Shown here: piece by piece, positions 17,174 through 24,713 of the stretch
Layout: each line of letters begins with the position of its first letter
Position numbering within the stretch: the first letter of the stretch is position 1
Assembly (NCBI GenBank): GCA_004028505.1
Contig: MTKO01000089.1
Coordinates: 1 to 38,358, forward strand
Reading direction: 5' to 3'
From: Candidatus Electrothrix aarhusensis
GTDB lineage: Bacteria > Desulfobacterota > Desulfobulbia > Desulfobulbales > Desulfobulbaceae
DNA length: 38,358 bases
The notes under the pieces: model-generated
Databases searched by the model: none
The model's input: the letters and a program-made list of their open reading frames with translations, nothing else
Told to the model about the DNA's origin: nothing
Program-made: the position numbers and the translations under genes

Positions 17174-17262
17174 ATGCGCATAATCATAACAGGCAGCGGC
17201 ACCGGTGGACATCTTTTTCCCGGGCATTGCCTTGGCAACCGCATTGCAGAAAAATACAGGTG
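17174..17262 (+). pseudogene. Broken copy 1 of the murG 5' end
   Basis: ATG 17174 begins MRIIITGSGTGGHLFPG, matching the true murG start at 20092. After that, one extra base (CCCGGGCATTGCC against CCCGGCATAGCC) throws the frame, while the DNA similarity continues to about 17257. It is followed by a spacer and a truncated ATPase start, the same order as after copy 2 at 18125. Confidence 0.88.
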
Positions 17263-17300
17263 ATATTTTTTGAGAAATTCACATCGTAAAAAAATGAAAC

Positions 17301-17474
17301 ATGGCACACCCGTTAAATAAATTAACCATTAAAGGCTTCAAGTCTATTCAGAACCTTGAAGCCTTTCACCTTGCAAGCCTCAACGTTTTCATCGGTGGAA
17401 ACGGAGCAGGGAAAAGTAACTTTATTGAATTTTTTCGGATGCTGCGAGATCATATTCAGGAAGATAAAGAATAG
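17301..17474 (+). pseudogene. Truncated N-terminus of the OLD-like ATPase
   Basis: A 57-codon frame beginning MAHPLNKLTIKGFKSIQNL and including the Walker A loop IGGNGAGKSNFIEFFRML is almost identical to the start of the full ATPase at 18253. After RMLRD the sequences part and a stop follows at 17472-17474. It lies 127 bases after murG copy 1, as the full gene lies 128 bases after murG copy 2, so both belong to one duplicated block of about 280 bases. Confidence 0.88.
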
Positions 17475-17484
17475 GGAGGGTATC

Positions 17485-17712
17485 ATGCAGGCAAGAAAAA
17501 TGATTCTTGAAACAGATCGGCACGGAAGGTTGGTGAATCAACCAAAATTACCACCAAATATCCGTATGGAGGCAATCTTTCTCATACCGGAAAAGAAAAG
17601 GAAAGGTAAAAAGAGAAGGAAACCGTCTCATGTCATTGCTGGAAAAGGAAAAATTCTCGGCGATATTATATCGCCTGTTTCGTTACCTGATGATTGGGAC
17701 GTGCTGCAATGA
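17485..17712 (+). CDS. Antitoxin of a VapBC-type pair
   Basis: This encodes a 75-residue basic protein with the N-terminal strand pattern ILETDRHGRLVNQPKLPPN and a C-terminal segment GKILGDIISPVSLPDDWDVLQ. This form is common in antitoxins paired with PIN toxins, including some of the DUF2281-like type. A GGAGGG lies a few bases before ATG 17485, and the stop overlaps the toxin start (ATGA at 17709-17712), so the pair is translationally coupled. The exact family is not certain, but the context makes the role clear. Confidence 0.8.
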   Translation: MQARKMILETDRHGRLVNQPKLPPNIRMEAIFLIPEKKRKGKKRRKPSHVIAGKGKILGDIISPVSLPDDWDVLQ

Positions 17713-18101
17713 TTTTGCTGGATACACATATCTGGATTCGCTGGTTGCTGCCGACTGAACCGTTACCGAAAAATTTGACGGATTTAATTGAAACAGCTGA
17801 TGGATTGGCAGTTTCCTCTATTTCATGTTGGGAGGTTATTTTGCTGGAAAAGTTTAACCGGATAGAATTACCGTTACCGGTTGACGAATGGTTGAAGGAG
17901 GCATCAGAGGGGTCGGATGTGGCCGTATTGCCCATAGACGAGAAAATCGCAAGTTTGGCTGGCCGACTTCCGTATCATCATAAAGATCCGGCAGATAGAT
18001 TTATCATTGCCACCTCGATTGTCAATGATGCGGAATTGATCAGTTTGGACAGCTGCTTTCCGTTGTATGTCGAGTTAACTGACCTGCTCATTACCACCTA
18101 A
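17709..18101 (+). CDS. PIN-domain toxin (VapC-like ribonuclease)
   Basis: This encodes a 130-residue PIN-domain protein, in this family usually a magnesium-dependent RNase blocking translation by cutting RNA. The expected acidic residues are seen: Asp5 in LLDTHIWI, Glu42 in SSISCWEV, and Asp93 and Asp96 in HHKDPADRFIIAT. The C-terminus ISLDSCFPLY is typical. It is coupled to the antitoxin by an ATGA overlap. The pair sits between two murG 5' copies in the interval where ftsW is expected. Confidence 0.92.
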   Translation: MILLDTHIWIRWLLPTEPLPKNLTDLIETADGLAVSSISCWEVILLEKFNRIELPLPVDEWLKEASEGSDVAVLPIDEKIASLAGRLPYHHKDPADRFIIATSIVNDAELISLDSCFPLYVELTDLLITT

Positions 18102-18124
18102 CGTTTGACGACACATTGAACTCC

Positions 18125-18203
18125 AAGCGCATAATAATCACAGGTGGAGGCACCGGCGGCCATCTTTTTTCTGGTATTGCCTTGGCAACCGCATCACAGT
18201 AGA
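18125..18203 (+). pseudogene. Broken copy 2 of the murG 5' end
   Basis: From 18125 the frame reads KRIIITGGGTGGHLFSGIALATA then hits a stop. It matches the murG beginning but has AAG in place of ATG. It is followed by GGTAATATTTCTTAGCAATC, which resembles the sequence just before the true murG start (GTAATATTTTGAGATACAC), then by the complete ATPase gene. Confidence 0.88.
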
Positions 18204-18252
18204 GAAACTACTGGTAATATTTCTTAGCAATCACACCGTAAAAAGTAAAATA

Positions 18253-20049
18253 ATGGCACACCCGTTAAATAAATTAACCATTAAAGGCTTCAAGTCTATT
18301 CAGAATCTTGAAGACTTTCACCTTGCAAATCTCAACGTTCTTATCGGCGGCAACGGAGCAGGGAAAAGTAACTTTATTGATTTTTTTCGGATGCTACGAG
18401 CTATGATGGAACTGCCTCTGCCCGGTCTTGCCAGCGCAAGCTTGAAAACCTATATCGCAACCGGCGGCGGCAGTGATGATTTTTTGTTTAACGGACCGAA
18501 AAGAACAGAACAGATAGAGGCAGAAATACTCTTCGGTCAAAACGGCTATCGCTTCAGGCTGGTTTCCACAGCCAATGAAACATTCATCATTATTGATGAG
18601 GGAATATGTCTTGACGGCCATTGCTCCCAATGGCGGGAGATGGGAAGCGGTCACGCCCGACCGGAGCTGCTTAAAGAGAAGGAGGGGGGCCGGGGAAATG
18701 CTATTTCTTCCTCTGTTTACGAGGCGGTTTCTTCCTGGCAGATATATCATTTTCATGATACTGGCAAGACTGCCGCAATGCGTCGGTCTGAAATAATTGA
18801 TGATAATAGATATCTGCGTTTTGATGCTGCGAATATTGCTCCGTTTCTCTTTTATTTACAAAGTGCTGAAAAGAGTGTTTACAGCCAAATTGTGGATACG
18901 ATTCGTTTGGTAGCCCCTTTCTTTGATGATTTTGTCTTGATTCCGGATAAGAACGAAAAGGTCCGGCTTCGTTGGCAACAAAAAGGAGCAGATTATCCGT
19001 TGAAACCGCATCATCTTTCCGACGGTACACTCCGGTTTATTTGTTTGGCAACGGCATTGTTGCAGCCTGACCCTCCGGCAACCATGATTATTGATGAGCC
19101 GGAATTAGGGCTTCATCCCTATGCGATTGATATTCTTGCTGAACTGATTTATGCCGCATCGCAGAGAATACAGCTTATTGTCTCAACCCAGTCTCCGGCG
19201 CTTGTTGATTGTTTTGAGCCGAGCGATATTATTGTGGTGAATCGGCGGAACGGGGCCTCTGTTTTTAAGAGACTGGATGAAAGGGAGCTTGCAGCGTGGC
19301 TTGAAGACTATTCCTTGGGTGAGCTTTGGCAAAAGAATATTGTCACCGGCGGCCTGATTATGAATAGTGTCGAGATTTATATCGTTGTTGAAGGACAGAC
19401 TGAACAGACTTTTGTTCGGGATGTGTTGGCTCCGCATATGGCCTGTGATTGTATCTATCTCTATCCCGTACTTATCGGGAAACCTGGTCATAAAGGCGGT
19501 GATATTCGTTTTGACCGGGCAAAACGGGATATTGGCAACCTTCTCAAGCAGCGTAATAATATTTTTGTTTCAACCATGTTTGATTATTTCAGGATTGATG
19601 CCGATTGGCCGGGGAAATCGGAAGCAAGCCGAAAAGGGCTCAATGGAGTCAGGCTGACAGCGGCGGAGAAAGCCGAAATTCTTGAAAAGGCTACTCAGGG
19701 CAAAATCCTGGATGCTTTTCCCGAGTACAATACGGGGAAACGTTTTATTCCGTACATTGAGATGCATGAATTTGAGGCCCTGCTTTTTAGTGATGTGGAT
19801 ATTCTTGCAGAAAAATCTGGGGCGCATCCAGCTGAATTGACCCGTATTCTTGAGCAGTATGCTCATCCTGAAGAAATAAACGATGATCCAGAGAAATCTC
19901 CGAGCAAGCGGCTTGAATCGCTCGTTATCGGCTATCGAAAAGTTGCTCTGGGGAAGAGTATCTCCGAGGCTATAGGTATTCAGACTATCCGTCAACAATG
20001 TCCTCATTTCAACGAGTGGTTAACATGTTTTGAACGCTTGGGGAAGTGA
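18253..20049 (+). CDS. OLD-like AAA ATPase fused to a DUF4276 (Toprim-like) domain
   Basis: Residues 1-369 are an SMC/RecF-type AAA ATPase with Walker A GGNGAGKSN (32-40), signature HHLSDGTLRF (about 255), Walker B MIIDEPELGLHP (about 278-289) and the VSTQSP loop. It ends at LGELWQKNIVTGG, where relatives usually stop. Residues 370-598 begin MNSVEIYIVVEGQTEQTFV and contain TMFDYFRID and IEMHEFEALLFSD, a DUF4276 domain related to Toprim nucleases. Such ATPase/Toprim pairs resemble OLD-family and PARIS-like defence systems, so a nucleic-acid-targeting defence role is inferred. The two parts are usually separate overlapping genes. One extra base near 19350 would separate them (a stop overlapping ATG 19360), so the fusion may be artificial. 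Confidence 0.85.
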   Translation: MAHPLNKLTIKGFKSIQNLEDFHLANLNVLIGGNGAGKSNFIDFFRMLRAMMELPLPGLASASLKTYIATGGGSDDFLFNGPKRTEQIEAEILFGQNGYRFRLVSTANETFIIIDEGICLDGHCSQWREMGSGHARPELLKEKEGGRGNAISSSVYEAVSSWQIYHFHDTGKTAAMRRSEIIDDNRYLRFDAANIAPFLFYLQSAEKSVYSQIVDTIRLVAPFFDDFVLIPDKNEKVRLRWQQKGADYPLKPHHLSDGTLRFICLATALLQPDPPATMIIDEPELGLHPYAIDILAELIYAASQRIQLIVSTQSPALVDCFEPSDIIVVNRRNGASVFKRLDERELAAWLEDYSLGELWQKNIVTGGLIMNSVEIYIVVEGQTEQTFVRDVLAPHMACDCIYLYPVLIGKPGHKGGDIRFDRAKRDIGNLLKQRNNIFVSTMFDYFRIDADWPGKSEASRKGLNGVRLTAAEKAEILEKATQGKILDAFPEYNTGKRFIPYIEMHEFEALLFSDVDILAEKSGAHPAELTRILEQYAHPEEINDDPEKSPSKRLESLVIGYRKVALGKSISEAIGIQTIRQQCPHFNEWLTCFERLGK

Positions 20050-20091
20050 CATTCATCTTGATGTTTTTTGTAATATTTTGAGATACACTTT

Positions 20092-21204
20092 ATGCGTATA
20101 ATAATCACCGGCGGCGGCACTGGCGGCCATCTTTTTCCCGGCATAGCCTTAGCAACCGCATTGCAGCAGAAATATCCCGGCTGCGAAATAATGTTTATTG
20201 GAACACAGCGGCAACTTGACAAAAAGACGCTGGCCGGGTTTGATTTTCAACAGGAATCCATTTCCTGTATGGGGCTGAAGGGTATGGGCCTGAAACACCG
20301 CATCAAGAGTTTGCTCAGTCTGCCCGTAGCGGTGTTGGAATCATGGAAGATAATAAAACGTTTTCAGCCGGACCTGGTTTTCGGCGTGGGTGGTTATGTC
20401 ACCGGGCCGGTGTTGCTGGCTGCCCGGTTGTGCTCAGTGCCGACCTGTATCCATGAGCAAAATTCCATTCCAGGGCTGGCCAACAGGATGATCTCCCATT
20501 TTGTCAGCAGGATTTTTGTTTCTATTCCCGGAGAATATCCTTTCCCTGAACAGAAAACCGTGGTTGCAGGCAACCCGGTTCGTCAGGAAATCTTGGCAGC
20601 AGCTGAACGCAGGCAGCAGGAGGCGGGCAACGGAAAAACCGACAGCGGAGAAGCTGACAGCCCCATGACCCTGCTGATCATGGGCGGCAGTCTCGGGGCC
20701 CATCGTATCAATATGTTGATGCTTGATGTTGCAGCCCAGCTTGATAAGGAGCAAAAAAAATCGGTACAGCTGATTCATCAAACCGGCACAGCAGATGAAA
20801 AAAAGGTCAGAGACGGGTATGAGGCAGCTGGAGTCAAGGCCGAGGTCAGGGCATTTTTTACCGATATGGCATCTCTGTATAGTCAAGCAGATCTGGTTCT
20901 TGCCAGAGCAGGAGCTACCTCCCTTGCGGAGCTGTCTGTTATGGGCCTGCCAGCTGTGCTGGTCCCGTATCCCTATGCAGCGGATGATCATCAGGCAAAG
21001 AATGCTGAGTACTATGTTGCCGGAGGCGGTGCGGTGATGTATCGGGAGTCGGCATTGAATGCGGAGCTGCTTGATAAAATTCTTTCGCAATTATTAGGTG
21101 ATATTGATAAGCTGAAACAAATGGCTTTTGCTATGAAAAATATGGGGCAGCCTGATGCCACCCAACGAATACTGGATAGCTGCATGGACCTCATCGATAA
21201 CTAA
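20092..21204 (+). CDS. murG: UDP-GlcNAc: lipid I GlcNAc transferase (MurG)
   Basis: MurG adds GlcNAc to lipid I at the inner face of the membrane, forming lipid II. The 370-residue GT28 protein is complete, with the GGGTGGHLFPG loop (residues 7-17), VFGVGGYVTGPVLLAA, HEQNSIPGLANR, AGNPVR, IMGGSLGAHRIN and ARAGATSLAEL with YPYAADDHQ. It is the only intact copy. Two broken copies of its first 80-90 bases lie upstream at 17174 and 18125, bordering the accessory genes. Its natural upstream neighbour ftsW is absent, so its transcription may now depend on the inserted module or a local promoter in the A+T-rich stretch 20050-20091. Confidence 0.97.
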   Translation: MRIIITGGGTGGHLFPGIALATALQQKYPGCEIMFIGTQRQLDKKTLAGFDFQQESISCMGLKGMGLKHRIKSLLSLPVAVLESWKIIKRFQPDLVFGVGGYVTGPVLLAARLCSVPTCIHEQNSIPGLANRMISHFVSRIFVSIPGEYPFPEQKTVVAGNPVRQEILAAAERRQQEAGNGKTDSGEADSPMTLLIMGGSLGAHRINMLMLDVAAQLDKEQKKSVQLIHQTGTADEKKVRDGYEAAGVKAEVRAFFTDMASLYSQADLVLARAGATSLAELSVMGLPAVLVPYPYAADDHQAKNAEYYVAGGGAVMYRESALNAELLDKILSQLLGDIDKLKQMAFAMKNMGQPDATQRILDSCMDLIDN

Positions 21205-21337
21205 ATGGTAATTAAACGATAATTAAAGTAGCGGGGATGCGCTACCGATGGATTTTTTTTACCCGTCGGGCGGATTTTTTTCCTGCTGTTAAGAAGAGAC
21301 TGAACTGCGCAGAGGACACTCTGCTGAGCAAAATCGG

Positions 21338-22718
21338 ATGTATAAAAGAAAAGAACATAAGCATATCCATTTTGTCGGAATAGGCGGTATCGGTATGTCT
21401 GGAATTGCCGAGCTCCTCCTGCATTTGGGCTATAAGGTCAGCGGCTCGGATCTGCGCAAAACAGACATTACTCGCCGACTGGAGTTAGCTGGCGGAACGA
21501 TTTATGAGGCCACCAGACAAATAGGGTGTCTGGGGCCGATGTTGTTGTGGTTTCAACCGCTGTTGCTGAAGATAATCCTGAAGTAGTGGCAGCGCGGGAG
21601 GAGCAGATACCGGTGATTCAGCGAGCGAGATGCTTGCTGAGCTTATGCGATTGAAAAAATTTGGTATCGCAATCGCTGGTAGTCACGGCAAGACATCTAC
21701 GTCTTCCCTGGTTGCCGCTATTCTTGATGCAGCTGGACTGGACCCCACTGTGGTGGTGGGGGGTAAGGTTGATTGCTTTGGCGGGAGCAATGCCCAGCTC
21801 GGTGACGGTGAATTTTTGGTGGCTGAGGCCGATGAGAGCGACGGGTCTTTTCTTAAGCTTTCCCCGGTGATCGAGGTTATCACCAATATTGATCTGGAGC
21901 ATTTGGACTATTACCGAGATCTGGATCATATCAAGGAGACCTTTCTTGAATTTATTAATAAAATACCCTTTTACGGGGTCGCGGTTGTCTGTCTTGATGA
22001 CCATAATCTTGCTACCCTGTTGCCCCAGATTCAACGGAGAAAGATCACTTACGGCTTGACAGAACAGGCCGATCTCCAGGCAACGAAGATTTCGGTTGAT
22101 GGGCGCAGGAACGAGTTTACCGTTTTATACCAGGGTAAAGAGCTGGGAAGGATCAAACGGAATACGCCGGGACGCCATACGGTGTATAACACCTTGGCTG
22201 CCATTGCGGTTGCCCTGGAATTGGAAATAGAATTCCCCCTGATTGCTCATGCTCTTGGACATTTTGAAGGGGTCCAAAGGCGGCTAGAGGTCAAGGGAGA
22301 AAAACAGGGCATTCTGGTGGTCGATGATTACGGTCATCATCCCACGGAAATCCGGGCAACGCTGGATGCTGTCCGGGACGGGTGGCCGGATCGTCGTCTT
22401 GTTGTGGTTTTTCAGCCCCATCGGTATACTCGTACCCAGGGGCTTTTTGAGGAGTTTGCAACGGCGTTTTATCGGGCTGATGTTCTTATTTTAACCGATA
22501 TTTATGCCGCTGGAGAAGCACCTATTGAAGGGGTGAGTAGCGAGACGCTGCTTGATGCCATAAAGCGGCACGGTCAACGGAATGCCTTTTATCATGCTGA
22601 TCTGTCGACTCTTCCTCATGGCCTGCTTGATTTTATCCTGGAAGGGGATTTGGTGCTGACCCTCGGGGCTGGGAGTGTCGTCCATATCGGCGAACAGCTG
22701 CTTGAGCTGCTGAGTTGA
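21338..22718 (+). CDS. murC: UDP-N-acetylmuramate-L-alanine ligase (MurC), two frameshifts
   Basis: MurC joins L-alanine to UDP-MurNAc. The N-terminus has [18 protein letters not shown] and [14 protein letters not shown]. The first frame ends at 21586, while ATP-loop and later motifs ([65 protein letters not shown]) lie in the frame ending at 22718. Adding one G at about 21507-21509 (GAGGCC) gives [23 protein letters not shown]. Adding one G at about 21626 (GCGAG) gives IQRAEMLAELM, rebuilding a continuous MurC. Both are single-base losses, so a sequencing cause is likely. It follows murG after a 133-base gap and precedes murB. Confidence 0.92.
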
Positions 22719-22737
22719 AAAAGAGAGTATAAGCAGG

Positions 22738-23700
22738 ATGAACAAGCAGCAGCGTGAGAGCTTGGCAAAATTGACCAAGAATTGGCCATCGACAATGCAG
22801 TTCGATGTGTCTATGACCTCGTACTCCAGCCTGCGGGCAGGTGGAAGAGCTGCTGGCCTAATTGATATTCATACTCTGCCGGAACTGCAAGATTTTCTCG
22901 TATGTCTGCATGAGCAACAGCTTGTTTTTCGGGTGATCGGCCGTGGTTCCAATATCTTGGTGACAGACAAGGGCTTTCCCGGAGTAATGATCCAGCTGAA
23001 GGGTGAGCTTGAACAGGTTTGTCCTGTAGAGGCTGAGAAGGTTGAGGGCGGAGAGCTGCTGGTCAAAGCGGGTGGCGGTTGTTCGCTGGGCAAATTCCTT
23101 TCTTGGTGTACCAAACAAGGGTTATCTGGCTTGGAATTCATGACGGGTATTCCCGGCTCTGTAGGTGGTGCTGTCCGAATGAACGCCGGAGCTTTGGGTG
23201 GAGAAATCGGTGATCGGCTGCATTCGCTTGAATGTGTTGATGCCTGCGGTAGCGTTATCCAGGTGCCGAGAGCGGAGCTCCGGCTCTCCTACCGTAAAGT
23301 GGAATTTATAGGAAGAATAGGAAGAGACAGAGAAAGGGATATTGATGCGCTGGTTGTCGCCTCTGCCCGTTTTAGGCTGATACCAGGAGTGCAGGAGGAG
23401 ATACGTTCCTGTTGTACGGGCTTTTTGGCTCGAAGGAAGGGGAAACAGCCGACCGGAGTGGCTTCGGCAGGTTCGTTTTTTAAAAATCCCACAGGGGATG
23501 CTGCGGGTCGATTGATTGAGGCTGCTGGTCTGAAAGGACATTGTTGCGGAGAGGCAATGGTGTCTCCGGTGCATGCCAACTTTATCGTCAACACCGGGAA
23601 AAGTACGGCAACAGATATCCTGACGTTAATGCAGCAGGTGCAGGAAACAGTTTTTCAAAAATTTGCCGTTAGGTTGGAACCGGAAGTAGAGATTATCTAG
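22738..23700 (+). CDS. murB: UDP-N-acetylenolpyruvoylglucosamine reductase (MurB)
   Basis: MurB reduces UDP-GlcNAc-enolpyruvate to UDP-MurNAc using FAD and NADPH. The 320-residue protein has the FAD-binding blocks VIGRGSNILVTDKGFPGV and GLEFMTGIPGSVGGAVRMNAG, the LSYRKVEF segment, the catalytic-serine block AGSFFKNPTGD (about residue 246), HANFIVNTG and the terminal glutamate in LEPEVEII. It starts 19 bases after the murC stop and belongs to the same transcription unit. Confidence 0.96.
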   Translation: MNKQQRESLAKLTKNWPSTMQFDVSMTSYSSLRAGGRAAGLIDIHTLPELQDFLVCLHEQQLVFRVIGRGSNILVTDKGFPGVMIQLKGELEQVCPVEAEKVEGGELLVKAGGGCSLGKFLSWCTKQGLSGLEFMTGIPGSVGGAVRMNAGALGGEIGDRLHSLECVDACGSVIQVPRAELRLSYRKVEFIGRIGRDRERDIDALVVASARFRLIPGVQEEIRSCCTGFLARRKGKQPTGVASAGSFFKNPTGDAAGRLIEAAGLKGHCCGEAMVSPVHANFIVNTGKSTATDILTLMQQVQETVFQKFAVRLEPEVEII

Positions 23701-23771
23701 AGAATCTCTGAGTTTTTTTGCGTCAGCCCAAAGAATAAGCCCGAAGAAAAGTGGGATAGGAGCAGAGTTTC

Positions 23772-24710
23772 GTGGCTCGAAAGAAAATACGGTATAGGCG
23801 ACAGAGTGCAGGACGCTCTCCCATGCTTCGCCAATTTCGCTCCAACTATATTCGGCCACCGGCGCAATTGCGGATTCGGCTCAATATGGGGCGTTATCAG
23901 CAACCGACCTCTGTTGTCCATAAGCCAGAGTGGAATATTCAGCTTATTAGAAAGAGTTTTTTTCTGCTGGTATTGGTGATGCTCTTTGGCGTTGCTGGTC
24001 GTTGGGGGTTCCGAACCTTGGAACGTTCAGGGACATTTTCGGTGCGCCGGGTCACGGTTCAGGGCAATCGGATGAGCAATGAGGCGCAGATACGTACTCT
24101 TGCGGATATTAAGCAGGGAGATCAGCTCTTCAGTGTTCCCCCGGAGGAGATTGAGAAGCGTGTTCGTCAGCATCCCTGGATTGATCAGGTAGAGGTCGAG
24201 CGTGTTTGGCCAGATACCCTAACCATATTGGTTCATGAGCATCGTCCGATGGCGATAATCAATATTGAAGATAAACAGCAGGGGCTGTACTATCTTGATC
24301 ATCACGGGATTGTTTTTGCACCGGTGGAGTCTTTACAGGATATTGACTATCCTGTTATAACGGGTTTTGTTCCCCCAGACGGAAGCGAGGAAATACCGGG
24401 GTTTGACCTAGGGGGTAATGCAATATCTGAAGATGTTTATGAATTTTTACAGGTTGCTGCGCGGGGGAATCCGATTTTGCCCCTGCAATCCATTTCTGAA
24501 ATACATGTGACCCGTGAAAAAGGAATTATTGTTTATCTTGTTGAACACCCCTTTCCTATTTATATAGGATATGGTAATGTCGAAAAAAGATATTATCAGC
24601 TCGTTAAATTACTTGAGCGGTTTTATCGAAAGAGAAGAATAGAAGGGATTAAGGAAATTCGAATGGATTATCATCAAGGCCGTATTCTTGTGGCCAGGTC
24701 AGAGCCGTAG
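23772..24710 (+). CDS. ftsQ: Cell division protein FtsQ
   Basis: FtsQ is a bitopic inner-membrane protein that links FtsL/FtsB to the divisome. The 312-residue product has a long Arg/Lys-rich cytoplasmic N-terminus (about 1-60), one membrane segment (about 62-78, FFLLVLVMLFGVAGRWGF) and a POTRA domain starting FSVRRVTVQGNRMSN and running to WIDQVEVERVWPDTLTILVHEHRPMAII. The FtsQ beta domain follows, beginning at YYLDHHGIVF. A GTG start at 23772 has AGGAGC upstream. It ends 3 bases before ftsA. Confidence 0.94.
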   Translation: MARKKIRYRRQSAGRSPMLRQFRSNYIRPPAQLRIRLNMGRYQQPTSVVHKPEWNIQLIRKSFFLLVLVMLFGVAGRWGFRTLERSGTFSVRRVTVQGNRMSNEAQIRTLADIKQGDQLFSVPPEEIEKRVRQHPWIDQVEVERVWPDTLTILVHEHRPMAIINIEDKQQGLYYLDHHGIVFAPVESLQDIDYPVITGFVPPDGSEEIPGFDLGGNAISEDVYEFLQVAARGNPILPLQSISEIHVTREKGIIVYLVEHPFPIYIGYGNVEKRYYQLVKLLERFYRKRRIEGIKEIRMDYHQGRILVARSEP

Positions 24711-24713
24711 GCG

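Noticed and set aside
21228..21260. Terminator between murG and murC
   Set aside because: GTAGCG/CGCTAC can pair, but the T8 run is separated by several bases and a stop here would cut off essential downstream genes. It is too weak to call.
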